From assembly GCF_036884845.1 (NCBI RefSeq), contig NZ_CP145732.1, forward strand, positions 1,364,001 through 1,428,000: a stretch of DNA of 64,000 nucleotides, given 5' to 3'. Below are positions 1 to 11,357 of this stretch, piece by piece. Numbering within the stretch: the stretch's first letter is position 1; every line of letters begins with the position of its first letter. The stretch is from Pseudomonas sp. MAG733B (GTDB lineage: Bacteria > Pseudomonadota > Gammaproteobacteria > Pseudomonadales > Pseudomonadaceae). Below the pieces are notes generated by a model. That model ran no database searches. It saw nothing but the letters and a program-made list of their open reading frames with translations, and was not told the origin of the DNA. A program made the position numbers and the translations under genes.

Positions 1-318
1 GCGGCGGATGCCAAGTTCCACTTGGCGATTGCCGAGGCCAGCCATAACGCGGTTTTGTTGCACACCATTCGTGGCTTGTTCGATCTGCTCAAGCGCAACG
101 TGGTGACCAACATCGGCGGCATGTACAAGCAGCGCACCGAAACCCGCGACATGCTGATCACGCAGCACCGGGAGTTGTACCTGGCGATTATCGAAGGCAG
201 GGCGGAACAGGCGCGGGAGGTTTCCAGTCGGCACATTCTGTATGTACAGGAAGTGCTGGAAGAAGTGCGTCAGGAAGTGCAGCGCATGGCCCGGGCGGAG
301 CGGCGCAAGGGGATGTAG
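1..318 (+). CDS. lldR: GntR/FadR-family regulator, C-terminal fragment (LldR-like)
   Basis: This is the 3' end of a regulator whose start lies before the window; the frame is open from base 1 and stops at 318. The visible ~105 residues fit the helical FCD ligand-binding domain of the FadR subfamily: an 'FHLAIAEASHNAVL' segment, a later 'HRELYLAIIEGR' segment and a basic C-terminal helix. The DNA-binding winged helix is outside. Its position beside smpB matches the L-lactate regulator LldR in other Pseudomonas genomes, where it sits next to the lactate permease gene. The family call is firm. The lactate specificity is inferred from neighbourhood only. Confidence 0.7.
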   Translation, partial: AADAKFHLAIAEASHNAVLLHTIRGLFDLLKRNVVTNIGGMYKQRTETRDMLITQHRELYLAIIEGRAEQAREVSSRHILYVQEVLEEVRQEVQRMARAERRKGM

Positions 319-327
319 AGTGCTGAT

Positions 328-420
328 TGTGGCGAGGGAGCTTGCTCCCGCTAGGGTGCGAAGCAGCCCTTCGCTTGGCGACTGCTGCGCAGTCGAGCGG
401 GAGCAAGCTCCCTCGCCACA
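328..420. repeat. REP-type inverted repeat
   Basis: Two perfectly complementary 25-base arms (328-352 and 396-420, beginning tgtggcgagggagcttgctc) flank a 43-base spacer. It lies between the convergent lldR and smpB genes. This is the usual place for Pseudomonas REP doublets, and the hairpin may protect or end both transcripts. Confidence 0.9.
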
Positions 421-440
421 ATGTCGCGATCAGGCAGGAA

Positions 441-923
441 TCAGTCTTCCTTGCCCTTGTTGCGCACCGCACGCTGCAACTCGCGACCGGCGTCACGTTC
501 GCGTTCGGTATCACGCTTGTCGTATTCCTTCTTGCCCTTGCCCAGAGCGATCTCGCACTTGACCATGTGCTTGCTCCAGTACCAGGACAGGCAGACGCAG
601 GCGTAGCCCTTCTGCTGCACGGCAGCGGCGAGCTTTTCCAGCTCGCGCCGGTTGAGCAGGAGTTTGCGGGTGCGGACCGGGTCAGCGATGACGTGGGTAC
701 TGGCAGTCGTCAACGGCGTGATATGGCTGCCGAGCAGCCAGGCTTCGCCATCCTTGAGCAGTACGTAACTGTCAACCAGCTGCAGCTTGCTTGCCCGCAG
801 ACTTTTTACTTCCCAGCCGGCCAGGACCAGACCAGCCTCGAACTTATGCTCGATGAAGTAATCGTGTCGCGCCTTTTTATTTTGCGCGATGGTCCCTGTT
901 GGGTGTTTCTTCTGTTTAGCCAT
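441..923 (-). CDS. smpB: SsrA-binding protein SmpB
   Basis: SmpB is the partner of tmRNA in trans-translation: it binds SsrA RNA and brings it to stalled ribosomes so that the trapped peptide is tagged and released. The 160 residues equal the usual family length. The N-terminus '[20 protein letters not shown]' and the segment '[14 protein letters not shown]' are the conserved OB-fold core. The lysine/arginine-rich tail (from about residue 128) is the part that inserts into the decoding centre. It is transcribed away from the sodium symporter gene and converges with the lldR-like gene across a REP element. Confidence 0.97.
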   Translation of the reverse strand: MAKQKKHPTGTIAQNKKARHDYFIEHKFEAGLVLAGWEVKSLRASKLQLVDSYVLLKDGEAWLLGSHITPLTTASTHVIADPVRTRKLLLNRRELEKLAAAVQQKGYACVCLSWYWSKHMVKCEIALGKGKKEYDKRDTERERDAGRELQRAVRNKGKED

Positions 924-1041
924 AGGGGCGGCATTATAGGGAGTTGCAAGCGAGTCGGCTACGGTGTTGCTGCGTGCTTGAGCAGGTTGATTGAATCCCG
1001 GACAATGCGCGCTCTTTTTTCAACGCTTGGTCGTAATATCA

Positions 1042-2445
1042 ATGTCGACAGACAAGGTTTCTGTCCACGGCAGTTGGGCTAGCCGCTGGGTTTTCATACT
1101 CGCCGCGACCGGCTCGGCCGTGGGGCTGGGCAGCATCTGGAAATTCCCGTACATGGTCGGCGTCTATGGCGGCGGCGCCTTCGTGCTGATGTTCCTGGCC
1201 TGTATCGCGCTGATCGGCATTCCGGTGATGCTGGCGGAAACCCTGATCGGCCGGCGTGCGCGGCAGAGTCCGGCCAACGCCTTGAAGGTGCTGGCGCTGG
1301 AGGCGGGGCATTCGGCCAAATGGTCCTGGGGCGCCTTTGCCGGGATGATCACGGCGTTACTGATCCTGTCTTTCTATAGTGTGGTGGGCGGTTGGTCGCT
1401 CGATTATATCATCGACATGGGCCGTGGCGATTTCCAGGGGGCGACTCCTGATCAGGTGGGCGCCTATTTTGGCAGCGTCATTGCCGACCCGTGGCGCCTG
1501 ACACTTTGGCACACGATTTTCCTGCTGCTGTCGGCGATCGTGATCGCCAAGGGCGTGGTTGCCGGGCTTGAGCGCAGCCTGCGGATCATGATGCCGCTGC
1601 TGTTCGTGATGATCCTTGTGCTGTTGGGCTACAGCATGACCACCGGGCATTTCATGGAAGGCGTGCATTTCATGTTCGACTTCCAGCCGGAAAAAGTTCT
1701 CGACGGCTTGTTGCCAGCCATGGGGCACGCGTTCTTTTCCCTGAGCGTGGGTGTCGGTTCAATCATGATCTACGGCGCATATATGCCGAAGAACTCGTCG
1801 CTTTCCGGGACCGTGGTTGGCGTGGCATTGCTCGATACCTTTGTTTCGCTGGTGGCCGGCCTGGCGTTGTTTCCGATTGTGTTCGCCGCAGGGCTGAACC
1901 CGAGCGAAGGCCCTGGTCTGATGTTTGTCAGCCTGCCGTTTGCCTTCGGTAACGTAGCGTTCGGCCAAGTGATGGGCGTAGTGTTCTTCGTGCTGGTGGC
2001 GATTGCAGCCTGGAGTTCGGCGATCTCGCTGCTTGAGCCGATGGTGGCGTACCTGGTCGAGCGGAGCAAAATCAGCCGCGCCTGGGTGACCTTCTGGCTG
2101 GCATTCAGCTGTTGGTTTGTTGGCCTGGGCACTGTGTTTTCCTTCAATATCTGGAAGGAAGCCAAGTTTTTCGTGAACGAAGACGGTTTGTTCCACCTCT
2201 ATCAATGGGGCGCTTCGGGCGGACTGGACTTCTTTGGCGTGATCGATTTCTTCACCTCGCGAATCATGTTGCCACTTGGTGGTTTGTGTTTCGTGGTGTT
2301 TGCGGGCTGGGTAATGGGGCGGGAAGCGGTGCGCGACGAGTTGTCGATCCGTAATCCTGCGTTGTTCGCCTTGTCTTTGTTTTTGATGCGCTATGTGGCG
2401 CCCATCGGCATTCTCGTAGTATTTGCCGCTCAGCTGTGGAAGTGA
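1042..2445 (+). CDS. Sodium-dependent transporter (neurotransmitter:sodium symporter family)
   Basis: This is a 467-residue inner-membrane protein of the SNF/NSS family (LeuT fold). The diagnostic first helix 'GSAVGLGSIWKFPYMVG' near residues 20-36 carries the sodium and substrate contacts. About eleven to twelve hydrophobic segments follow, ending with a typical short tail after 'RYVAPIGILVVFAAQLW'. I start it at the ATG at 1042 (MSTDKVSVHGSW) rather than the in-frame ATG at 991, because family members begin just before the first helix. The substrate, probably an amino acid, cannot be told from sequence. It stands between smpB and ratA, and ratA begins only 7 bases after its stop, so the two may be co-transcribed. 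Confidence 0.9.
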   Translation: MSTDKVSVHGSWASRWVFILAATGSAVGLGSIWKFPYMVGVYGGGAFVLMFLACIALIGIPVMLAETLIGRRARQSPANALKVLALEAGHSAKWSWGAFAGMITALLILSFYSVVGGWSLDYIIDMGRGDFQGATPDQVGAYFGSVIADPWRLTLWHTIFLLLSAIVIAKGVVAGLERSLRIMMPLLFVMILVLLGYSMTTGHFMEGVHFMFDFQPEKVLDGLLPAMGHAFFSLSVGVGSIMIYGAYMPKNSSLSGTVVGVALLDTFVSLVAGLALFPIVFAAGLNPSEGPGLMFVSLPFAFGNVAFGQVMGVVFFVLVAIAAWSSAISLLEPMVAYLVERSKISRAWVTFWLAFSCWFVGLGTVFSFNIWKEAKFFVNEDGLFHLYQWGASGGLDFFGVIDFFTSRIMLPLGGLCFVVFAGWVMGREAVRDELSIRNPALFALSLFLMRYVAPIGILVVFAAQLWK

Positions 2446-2452
2446 CGCTGAC

Positions 2453-2887
2453 ATGACGACACACATTTCACGTTCGGCCTTGCTGCCGTACCCGGCGCAA
2501 GCCCTGTATGACCTGGTCAACGACGTGGCACGGTATCCGGAGTTCCTGCCTTGGTGCTCAACAGCTGAAGTCCTTGAAAGCTCCCCTGAACACATGCGCG
2601 CCAGCGTCGGTGTGGCCAAGGGAGGGCTCAGCCAGCATTTTGTAACGCGTAATACGTTGGTTTCCGGCCAGTCAATTGAAATGAACCTGGAAGAAGGGCC
2701 TTTCACTCAGTTGCACGGAGTCTGGGTATTCAAGCCGTTGGGCGAAAAGGCCTGCAAGATCAGTCTGGATCTGTCGTTCGATTACGCCGGCCCCATTATT
2801 CGCGCGACCCTCGGACCTTTGTTCAATCAGGCGGCCAACACGCTGGTGGATGCGTTCTGCCAGCGGGCCAAGCAAATACATGGTTGA
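2453..2887 (+). CDS. ratA: RatA/Coq10-type START-domain protein
   Basis: The 144-residue product is a single START-like (polyketide cyclase/Coq10) domain. It has the typical opening 'SALLPYPAQALYDLVNDVARYPEFLPWC' pattern and the C-terminal helix 'LFNQAANTLVDAFCQRAK'. In E. coli RatA was described as an inhibitor of 70S ribosome association; in other lineages the same fold binds ubiquinone, so the true role here is open. The ATG at 2453 is chosen over an upstream in-frame ATG at 2423 that lies inside the transporter gene. Its stop overlaps the start of rnfH, which suggests coupled translation. Confidence 0.93.
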   Translation: MTTHISRSALLPYPAQALYDLVNDVARYPEFLPWCSTAEVLESSPEHMRASVGVAKGGLSQHFVTRNTLVSGQSIEMNLEEGPFTQLHGVWVFKPLGEKACKISLDLSFDYAGPIIRATLGPLFNQAANTLVDAFCQRAKQIHG

Positions 2888-3194
2888 GGCAGGGGTCGAG
2901 ATCGAGGTGGCGTATGCCGCCGTGGATCGTCAGGTGCTTTTGTCGGTGACCGTGCCGGCAGGGACAAACGTTCGGGCAGCAATGCTTAAATCCGGTATCG
3001 GCCAGGCGTTTCCGGAGCTGGATCTGGCTACATGTCCCGTGGGGATTTTCGGCAAAGTGACCGTCGATGCGGACAGCCGCCCGGTTCAGTCGGGGGATCG
3101 CATCGAGATTTACCGGCCATTGCTGGCGGATCCGAAGGAAGTTCGTCGGTTGCGTGCGGCCAAGGCGGCCGAGGCTAAAGCCCGGAATCAGTGA
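2880..3194 (+). CDS. rnfH: RnfH-family ubiquitin-like protein
   Basis: This 104-residue protein of the RnfH family (UPF0125) has a small beta-grasp fold. The segments 'IEVAYA', 'VGIFGKV' and 'LQSGDRIEIYRPL'-like 'VQSGDRIEIYRPL' are characteristic. The C-terminus is alanine- and lysine-rich. The ATG at 2880 overlaps the last codons of ratA (stop at 2885-2887), so translation is probably coupled. The ratA-rnfH pair is conserved across gammaproteobacteria, but the biochemical role of RnfH is not settled. Confidence 0.93.
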   Translation: MVEAGVEIEVAYAAVDRQVLLSVTVPAGTNVRAAMLKSGIGQAFPELDLATCPVGIFGKVTVDADSRPVQSGDRIEIYRPLLADPKEVRRLRAAKAAEAKARNQ

Positions 3195-3211
3195 ATCAGT
3201 AAACGCCAGGC

Positions 3212-3244
3212 AATAAAAAACCCGGACATGCCGGGTTTTTTATT
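3212..3244. terminator. Bidirectional intrinsic terminator
   Basis: A GC-rich hairpin (cccgg-acatg-ccggg) is flanked by an A-run on the left and a T-run on the right (aaaaaacccgg / ccgggtttttta). It sits between the convergent rnfH and omlA genes and can end both transcripts. Confidence 0.93.
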
Positions 3245-3254
3245 GCGTCGCAAA

Positions 3255-3782
3255 TTATTGCGGCGTGGTGTCCAGTGGTTCTGGAGTCGGGACTGGGACA
3301 GTCTCTACACCGTCTACTTCTTTCTGGATCTGATCGAGCAACGAGCCTGGCTTGGTCGGTTTTTCCGGTTTCGGCTTCTCGACGTTCTCTGCTGGAGCGG
3401 CCACTGTCGTGCCACTGTCCTTGCCGAGAATGGCTTCGTCGCGGCTCACGCCTGGCATGAAATCGCCAGAGAGGCTGACAAGCTGATCATTTGGGTTGAA
3501 GATAACGCTAATGCGTTCCTGTTGACGTTCACCGCCACCCGGTTGCAGGCTGTACAGATAATCCCAGCGATCGGCATGGAACGTGTCGGTCAGCAGAGGG
3601 TTACCCATGATAAACCGTACTTGCTTGCGGGTCATTCCCGGGCGTAACTGGTCTATCATGTCCTGCGTGACGACATTGCCCTGCTGGATGTCGATTTTGT
3701 AAACCCCGGGGAATGAACAACCGGCGAGTGCGAGCAGTCCCACAAAGGTGAAACTGGTTAGCAAGAGCTTGGTGTTTTGCAT
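3255..3782 (-). CDS. bamE: Outer-membrane lipoprotein OmlA/BamE
   Basis: This is a 175-residue SmpA/OmlA-family lipoprotein, the BamE component of the outer-membrane protein assembly machine. The signal peptide ends in the lipobox LAGC, with the lipidated cysteine at residue 22 and serine next, as expected for outer-membrane sorting. The conserved core '[19 protein letters not shown]' to '[13 protein letters not shown]' follows. A proline-rich, low-complexity tail (residues ~125-175) extends beyond the E. coli protein. It is divergent from fur across about 97 bases, an arrangement known in Pseudomonas as omlA-fur. Confidence 0.96.
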   Translation of the reverse strand: MQNTKLLLTSFTFVGLLALAGCSFPGVYKIDIQQGNVVTQDMIDQLRPGMTRKQVRFIMGNPLLTDTFHADRWDYLYSLQPGGGERQQERISVIFNPNDQLVSLSGDFMPGVSRDEAILGKDSGTTVAAPAENVEKPKPEKPTKPGSLLDQIQKEVDGVETVPVPTPEPLDTTPQ

Positions 3783-3803
3783 CGGTGGGCGACTTCCACT
3801 ATC

Positions 3804-3832
3804 TTGGCTGGGACAACGTAAACGCCGATCAT
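3804..3832 (+). promoter_or_regulatory. Candidate sigma-70 promoter of fur
   Basis: TTGGCT (3804-3809) and GATCAT (3827-3832) are separated by 17 bases, each with four of six matches to consensus. They lie 48 bases upstream of the fur start, in the omlA-fur divergent intergenic region. I infer it from spacing and position only. Confidence 0.45.
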
Positions 3833-3879
3833 ACCCGCATTAAGAGAAGCTGCGAAGCAGCATCGCGAGAAAGCTGACC

Positions 3880-4284
3880 ATGGTTGAAAATAGCGAACTA
3901 CGCAAAGCCGGCCTCAAAGTGACCCTGCCACGGGTCAAAATTCTGCAAATGCTCGATTCCGCCGAGCAACGCCACATGAGTGCTGAAGATGTTTACAAGG
4001 CACTGATGGAGGCTGGCGAGGACGTCGGTCTGGCCACGGTTTACCGTGTACTGACCCAGTTCGAGGCAGCTGGCCTTGTGGTGCGGCACAACTTCGACGG
4101 GGGCCATGCGGTCTTCGAGCTGGACGACGGCAAGCATCACGACCATATGGTCAACGTCGAAACCAGCGAAGTGATCGAATTCTTCGACGAAGAAATCGAG
4201 CGCCTGCAGAAAGCAATCGTCGACAAGTATGGCTTCGAGATGGTTGATCACAATCTGGTGCTGTACGTACGCAAGAAAAAGTAA
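3880..4284 (+). CDS. fur: Ferric uptake regulator Fur
   Basis: Fur is an iron-responsive repressor that uses Fe(II) as co-repressor and binds 19-base Fur boxes. It is 134 residues, the normal length for Pseudomonas. The winged helix covers about residues 1-83 ('GLKVTLPRVKIL', 'LATVYRVLTQFEAAGLV'), followed by the metal-binding 'KHHDHMVNVE' and the dimerisation tail ending 'LVLYVRKKK'. The CxxC zinc pair of E. coli Fur is absent. In fact the protein contains no cysteine at all, because asparagine replaces the residue after HHDHMV. Fur-box-like sequences occur in this window in front of the piuA/piuC genes. Confidence 0.97.
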   Translation: MVENSELRKAGLKVTLPRVKILQMLDSAEQRHMSAEDVYKALMEAGEDVGLATVYRVLTQFEAAGLVVRHNFDGGHAVFELDDGKHHDHMVNVETSEVIEFFDEEIERLQKAIVDKYGFEMVDHNLVLYVRKKK

Positions 4285-4315
4285 GCAGTCGCGCGAACCT
4301 GGTTCGCGAAACGAA

Positions 4316-4341
4316 CGAAGGCGACCCCAGGGTCGCCTTCG
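4316..4341. terminator. Hairpin between convergent fur and recN
   Basis: Twelve-base perfect arms (cgaaggcgaccc / gggtcgccttcg) have a two-base loop. There is only a weak T stretch after it. It lies in the 72-base gap between the stop codons of fur and recN and is probably a shared terminator. Confidence 0.7.
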
Positions 4342-4356
4342 TGCTTTCTGCTTGCC

Positions 4357-6030
4357 TTAAACTTTTGCAGTAACCACCATTTTCTTGGCGTGAGCCAGGG
4401 ATTCCTTAGTGAGATCAATGCCGCCCAGCATTCGAGCCACCTCTTCGACACGATCGTTCTTGCTCAATTTGGAGACAGCGGTGCGAGTGGCGTCCTCGCC
4501 TCGTACCTTGTGCACAAATAGATGCTGATGTCCCTGTGCGGCTACTTGGGGCAAGTGGGTCACGGTCAGCACTTGTCCGCGTTCGCCAAGTCGACGCAGC
4601 AATTGGCCGACAATCTCGGCGGTCGGGCCGCCAATGCCCACGTCAACTTCGTCGAACACCAGCGTCGGCACGCGAGAGGTTTGTGCGGTGATCACCTGGA
4701 TGGCCAGGCTGATCCGTGACAGTTCACCACCCGATGCCACCTTCGCGAGGGCTTTTAAAGGCTGCCCCGGGTTGGCGCTGACGAGTAATTCAACCTGTTC
4801 AAGTCCGTTAGGCAGTAGTTCATCGCCACTGTTGGGGCGCAGCTCTATGGTGAATCGGCCGCCAGGCATGCCCAGTCGCTGGATTTCCTGTTCCACGGCG
4901 CTGGCCAGGCTGCTTGATGCCTGGTGCCGCAAATCGCTTAGCTCCCGGGCCTTTTCCTGGTAGTGGCGGGCATAGGACGACAGCTCGTCGCTTAGTTGCT
5001 CGATGGACTCATCGTTGGCATTCAGGGTTTCGATTTCATCCAGCAGGCGCTGTTGCATCTCCGCGACTTCGGTCGGTTGAATGCGATGTTTGCGCGCCAT
5101 GGTGTAAATCGCGTCGAGACGTTCTTCCAGGTATTGAAGTCGCGCCGGGTCGGCGTCGAAGTTGTCCAGGAAGCGGTTGAGCTCGCCCACGGCTTCTTCA
5201 ACTTGAATCTGTGCGCTGGTCAGCAGGCTGCTGGCTTCGCCCAATGCGCCAATCGAATTGTTCACGCTCGACAGGCGGTTGAGGCTGGCGGTAAGTGCAT
5301 TTAGCACATTGCCGGAATCACTTTCGCTGCACTGCTCGACCACTTGCCGGCAAATGCCCAGCAAGGTTTCGGCGTTGGTCAGGTTCTTGTGTTCCTGTTC
5401 CAGCTGTTCCAGTTCATTGTCGCCAAGGCCGAGGTTTTCCAGCTCTTCAAGTTGATAGCTAAGCAATTGGTGGCGAGCGCGCTGTTCATCGCCGGAATTG
5501 GAGAGTCGCTCCAGTTCCTGGCGAGTCTGGCGCCAGCGCTGGGCGGCAAGCTGTACCTGCCGGGCGAGATCGGTAGCGCCGGCGTACTCGTCGAGCAGGC
5601 GGCGGTGGGTGTCGGTCTTGAGCAGGGATTGGTGTTCGTGCTGGCTGTGGATGTCGATCAGCAGCTCGCCCAGTGCCTTGAGGTCGCCCAAAGGACAGGG
5701 CGTGCCGTTGATGTAGCCGCGCGAGCGACCTTCGGCAGTGATTACTCGACGCAGGATGCACGGACCGTCGTTTTCGAGGTCGCGTTCGGCCAGCCAGGCG
5801 CTGGCTTCAGGAATGTCGGCCAGGTCGAAGGTTGCCAGGATGTCGGCCTTGTCTGCACCGGGGCGGACCACGCCGCTGTCGGCGCGATCGCCGAGGGTCA
5901 GGCCCAGGGCGTCGAGCATGATCGACTTGCCGGCGCCGGTTTCCCCCGTGATCACGCTCATTCCGCGATCGAGTTCGAGATCGAGATGTTCAACGATGGC
6001 GTAGTTGTGTACGGACAGGTGCACCAGCAT
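4357..6030 (-). CDS. recN: DNA repair protein RecN
   Basis: This is a 557-residue SMC-like ATPase that acts in double-strand break repair by holding DNA ends together. The N-terminal half carries the Walker A motif GETGAGKS (residues 29-36). The middle is a long coiled coil (about 150-370). The C-terminal half has the ABC signature region 'VASGGELSRISLAI' and Walker B 'VPTLVFDEVDVGIGG'. The length matches the family. It converges with fur and diverges from grpE. The leader between recN and grpE (6031-6269) carries the grpE heat-shock promoter. I did not identify a LexA box with confidence. Confidence 0.97.
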   Translation of the reverse strand: MLVHLSVHNYAIVEHLDLELDRGMSVITGETGAGKSIMLDALGLTLGDRADSGVVRPGADKADILATFDLADIPEASAWLAERDLENDGPCILRRVITAEGRSRGYINGTPCPLGDLKALGELLIDIHSQHEHQSLLKTDTHRRLLDEYAGATDLARQVQLAAQRWRQTRQELERLSNSGDEQRARHQLLSYQLEELENLGLGDNELEQLEQEHKNLTNAETLLGICRQVVEQCSESDSGNVLNALTASLNRLSSVNNSIGALGEASSLLTSAQIQVEEAVGELNRFLDNFDADPARLQYLEERLDAIYTMARKHRIQPTEVAEMQQRLLDEIETLNANDESIEQLSDELSSYARHYQEKARELSDLRHQASSSLASAVEQEIQRLGMPGGRFTIELRPNSGDELLPNGLEQVELLVSANPGQPLKALAKVASGGELSRISLAIQVITAQTSRVPTLVFDEVDVGIGGPTAEIVGQLLRRLGERGQVLTVTHLPQVAAQGHQHLFVHKVRGEDATRTAVSKLSKNDRVEEVARMLGGIDLTKESLAHAKKMVVTAKV

Positions 6031-6188
6031 AAAGGCCGCTCCCAGGCTTTAGGTCTGGTTATTTATACAGTGTTTTGTTTCTGGCTGACAATGCCCTCGC
6101 TTAGCTCGTTTCGCTTGATCCGACGAAATCCTTAGCGCGCCTTGGAATGACAATGCTGAGCTTTTTGTAGGGTTAATCACTTCCACCC

Positions 6189-6216
6189 CTTGAAGCGGGA
6201 TTTTGCGGCCCCATAT
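6189..6216 (+). promoter_or_regulatory. Sigma-32 heat-shock promoter of grpE
   Basis: CTTGAA (6189-6194) and CCCCATAT (6209-6216) are separated by 14 bases. This is a perfect match to the RpoH consensus CTTGAA-N(13-14)-CCCCATnT. It lies 53 bases before the grpE start. Confidence 0.93.
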
Positions 6217-6269
6217 AGCTGGGCAGAAGCGCGAGTCGAGCTCGCGGACGATATTGAAAGGAGAATTTT

Positions 6270-6836
6270 ATGGCTGACGAACAGACAGTGGATACGCAAA
6301 ATCTAGACGCCGATCAGGCTCCCCAGTCCTCGGGTGATGACCTGGCGGCTCGTGTACAAGTGCTCGAAGAGCAACTGGCAGGCGCGCAGGATCAGGCTTT
6401 GCGTGTAGCCGCCGATCTGCAGAACGTCCGCCGTCGTGCAGAGCAGGATGTAGAAAAGGCGCACAAATTCGCGCTGGAAAAATTCGCCGGCGATCTGCTG
6501 CCGATCATCGACAGCCTGGAGCGCGGCCTGGAGTTGTCCAATCCGGATGACGAAAGCATCCGTCCAATGCGCGAAGGCATCGAGCTGACCCTGAAAATGT
6601 TCCAGGACACCCTGAAGCGTTATCAGCTGGAAGCGATCGATCCGCATGGCGAACCGTTCAACGCCGTTCTTCATCAGGCGATGGCCATGCAGGAAAGCGC
6701 TGACGTCGAGCCGAACAGCGTGCTCAAGGTGTTCCAGAAGGGCTACCAGCTCAATGGTCGTCTGCTGCGCCCGGCAATGGTCGTGGTCAGCAAGGCACCG
6801 GCACCGGTTTCGCCTTCGATCGACGAGCAGGCTTGA
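6270..6836 (+). CDS. grpE: Nucleotide exchange factor GrpE
   Basis: GrpE releases ADP from DnaK and so resets the chaperone cycle; its long helices also act as a thermosensor. The product is 188 residues. The N-terminal ~35 residues are acidic and disordered. A coiled-coil dimer region follows (residues ~28-85, '[20 protein letters not shown]'). The C-terminal beta domain holds '[14 protein letters not shown]' and '[18 protein letters not shown]', the surfaces that touch DnaK. A good ribosome-binding site (aaaggag) precedes the ATG. It is the first gene of the grpE-dnaK-dnaJ cluster, behind a consensus sigma-32 promoter. Confidence 0.98.
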   Translation: MADEQTVDTQNLDADQAPQSSGDDLAARVQVLEEQLAGAQDQALRVAADLQNVRRRAEQDVEKAHKFALEKFAGDLLPIIDSLERGLELSNPDDESIRPMREGIELTLKMFQDTLKRYQLEAIDPHGEPFNAVLHQAMAMQESADVEPNSVLKVFQKGYQLNGRLLRPAMVVVSKAPAPVSPSIDEQA

Positions 6837-6859
6837 AATTAGCCGCAAGGCCCCCATTT
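6832..6859 (+). promoter_or_regulatory. Second sigma-32 promoter, before dnaK, overlapping the grpE stop
   Basis: CTTGAA (6832-6837) and CCCCATTT (6852-6859) with a 14-base spacer again fit the RpoH consensus perfectly. The -35 element contains the grpE stop codon (6834-6836). It would let dnaK be made independently of grpE. Confidence 0.88.
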
Positions 6860-6938
6860 AGAAGTCAAGCGTTTAAGTGCTACCGCAGTTAGCCACCACT
6901 GCTGCGGCAACCAAATCCAAAGTTTCGGGAGAGTGAAC

Positions 6939-8855
<1,917 letters not shown>

Positions 8856-8909
8856 GTTGTTGGTCGCCCGGTTGACTGCCTTCAGGCGGTGACTGGTAGG
8901 ATGTCGCCG

Positions 8910-8929
8910 CGCGGGAGCTTGCTCCCGCG
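8910..8929. repeat. Short REP-like palindrome in the dnaK-dnaJ gap
   Basis: cgcgggagc-tt-gctcccgcg is a perfect palindrome with nine-base arms and a two-base loop. It resembles one arm of the REP elements elsewhere in the window. It lies 55 bases after dnaK in the 297-base gap and could weaken read-through into dnaJ. Confidence 0.75.
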
Positions 8930-9056
8930 TTGGCGTGTCTGGAATACGCGAATTTTTACAGCATGCGACAGCGTTCGCGTGCTGGAGGCATGGCCGGGAA
9001 TGCTCCTGCTTTCCGAGCTGAAAGTGCCACATCGAAACAAGACCAGGATCGTTGAA

Positions 9057-9085
9057 TTGACGTGAGTTGGGTCCGGGCCTGTATT
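9057..9085 (+). promoter_or_regulatory. Candidate sigma-70 promoter of dnaJ
   Basis: TTGACG (9057-9062), a 17-base spacer and TGTATT (9080-9085) lie 68 bases before the dnaJ start. I see no sigma-32 motif in this gap. The promoter is inferred from hexamer match alone. Confidence 0.4.
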
Positions 9086-9152
9086 GGGGCTCAACGAGTT
9101 CGACGAGGCTCAGGAGAGGTTTGTCGAACGTCCTCAAGAGTGCAAATGACTT

Positions 9153-11094
<1,942 letters not shown>

Positions 11095-11108
11095 GATGCA
11101 CCCGAAAT

Positions 11109-11142
11109 CGGGCTCGCGCGCAGCGTTTGAGCCCGGTTTTGT
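11109..11142 (+). terminator. Candidate terminator after dapB
   Basis: Arms cgggctc (11109-11115) and gagcccg (11129-11135) are followed by gttttgtt. It lies 15 bases after the dapB stop. Confidence 0.7.
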
Positions 11143-11204
11143 TCCGTCAAGCGACGACCTGTCGCATTCTCTGGCCTTTCGGGCTCATTGGCGGTAGACC
11201 AAAA

Positions 11205-11357
11205 ATGCCTTTTTCTGTAAGCTACAGCTTTAGTGTGTCCACTAAAAGCGCGCAGAATAATTCAGTGAAGAAGCGGGGTGACGTGTCCATACGTCACTCC
11301 GCTTTTTTACAACCTGCGATCGCCCTTTCAGGCTTTATTTACGGGAGGTCTTCTTGA
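11205..11357 (+). other. Possible leader ORF of carA (50 codons)
   Basis: An ATG at 11205 opens a 50-codon frame (MPFSVSYSFSVSTKSAQNNS...) that runs through the attenuator hairpin and stops at 11355-11357, inside the first codons of carA. No clear ribosome-binding site precedes it, so its translation is uncertain. If translated, ribosome position could influence the hairpin, and termination at the carA start could couple the two. Confidence 0.25.
11271..11308 (+). promoter_or_regulatory. Terminator-like attenuator in the carA leader
   Basis: A 14-base stem with one G·T/mismatch position (arms aagcggggtgacgt at 11271-11284 and acgtcactccgctt at 11291-11304) has a six-base loop and is followed by a run of T residues to 11308. 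It looks exactly like an intrinsic terminator, yet it sits only 45 bases before the carA start and long after dapB. This position suggests transcription attenuation of carAB, in keeping with pyrimidine control of this operon in pseudomonads. Confidence 0.75.
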
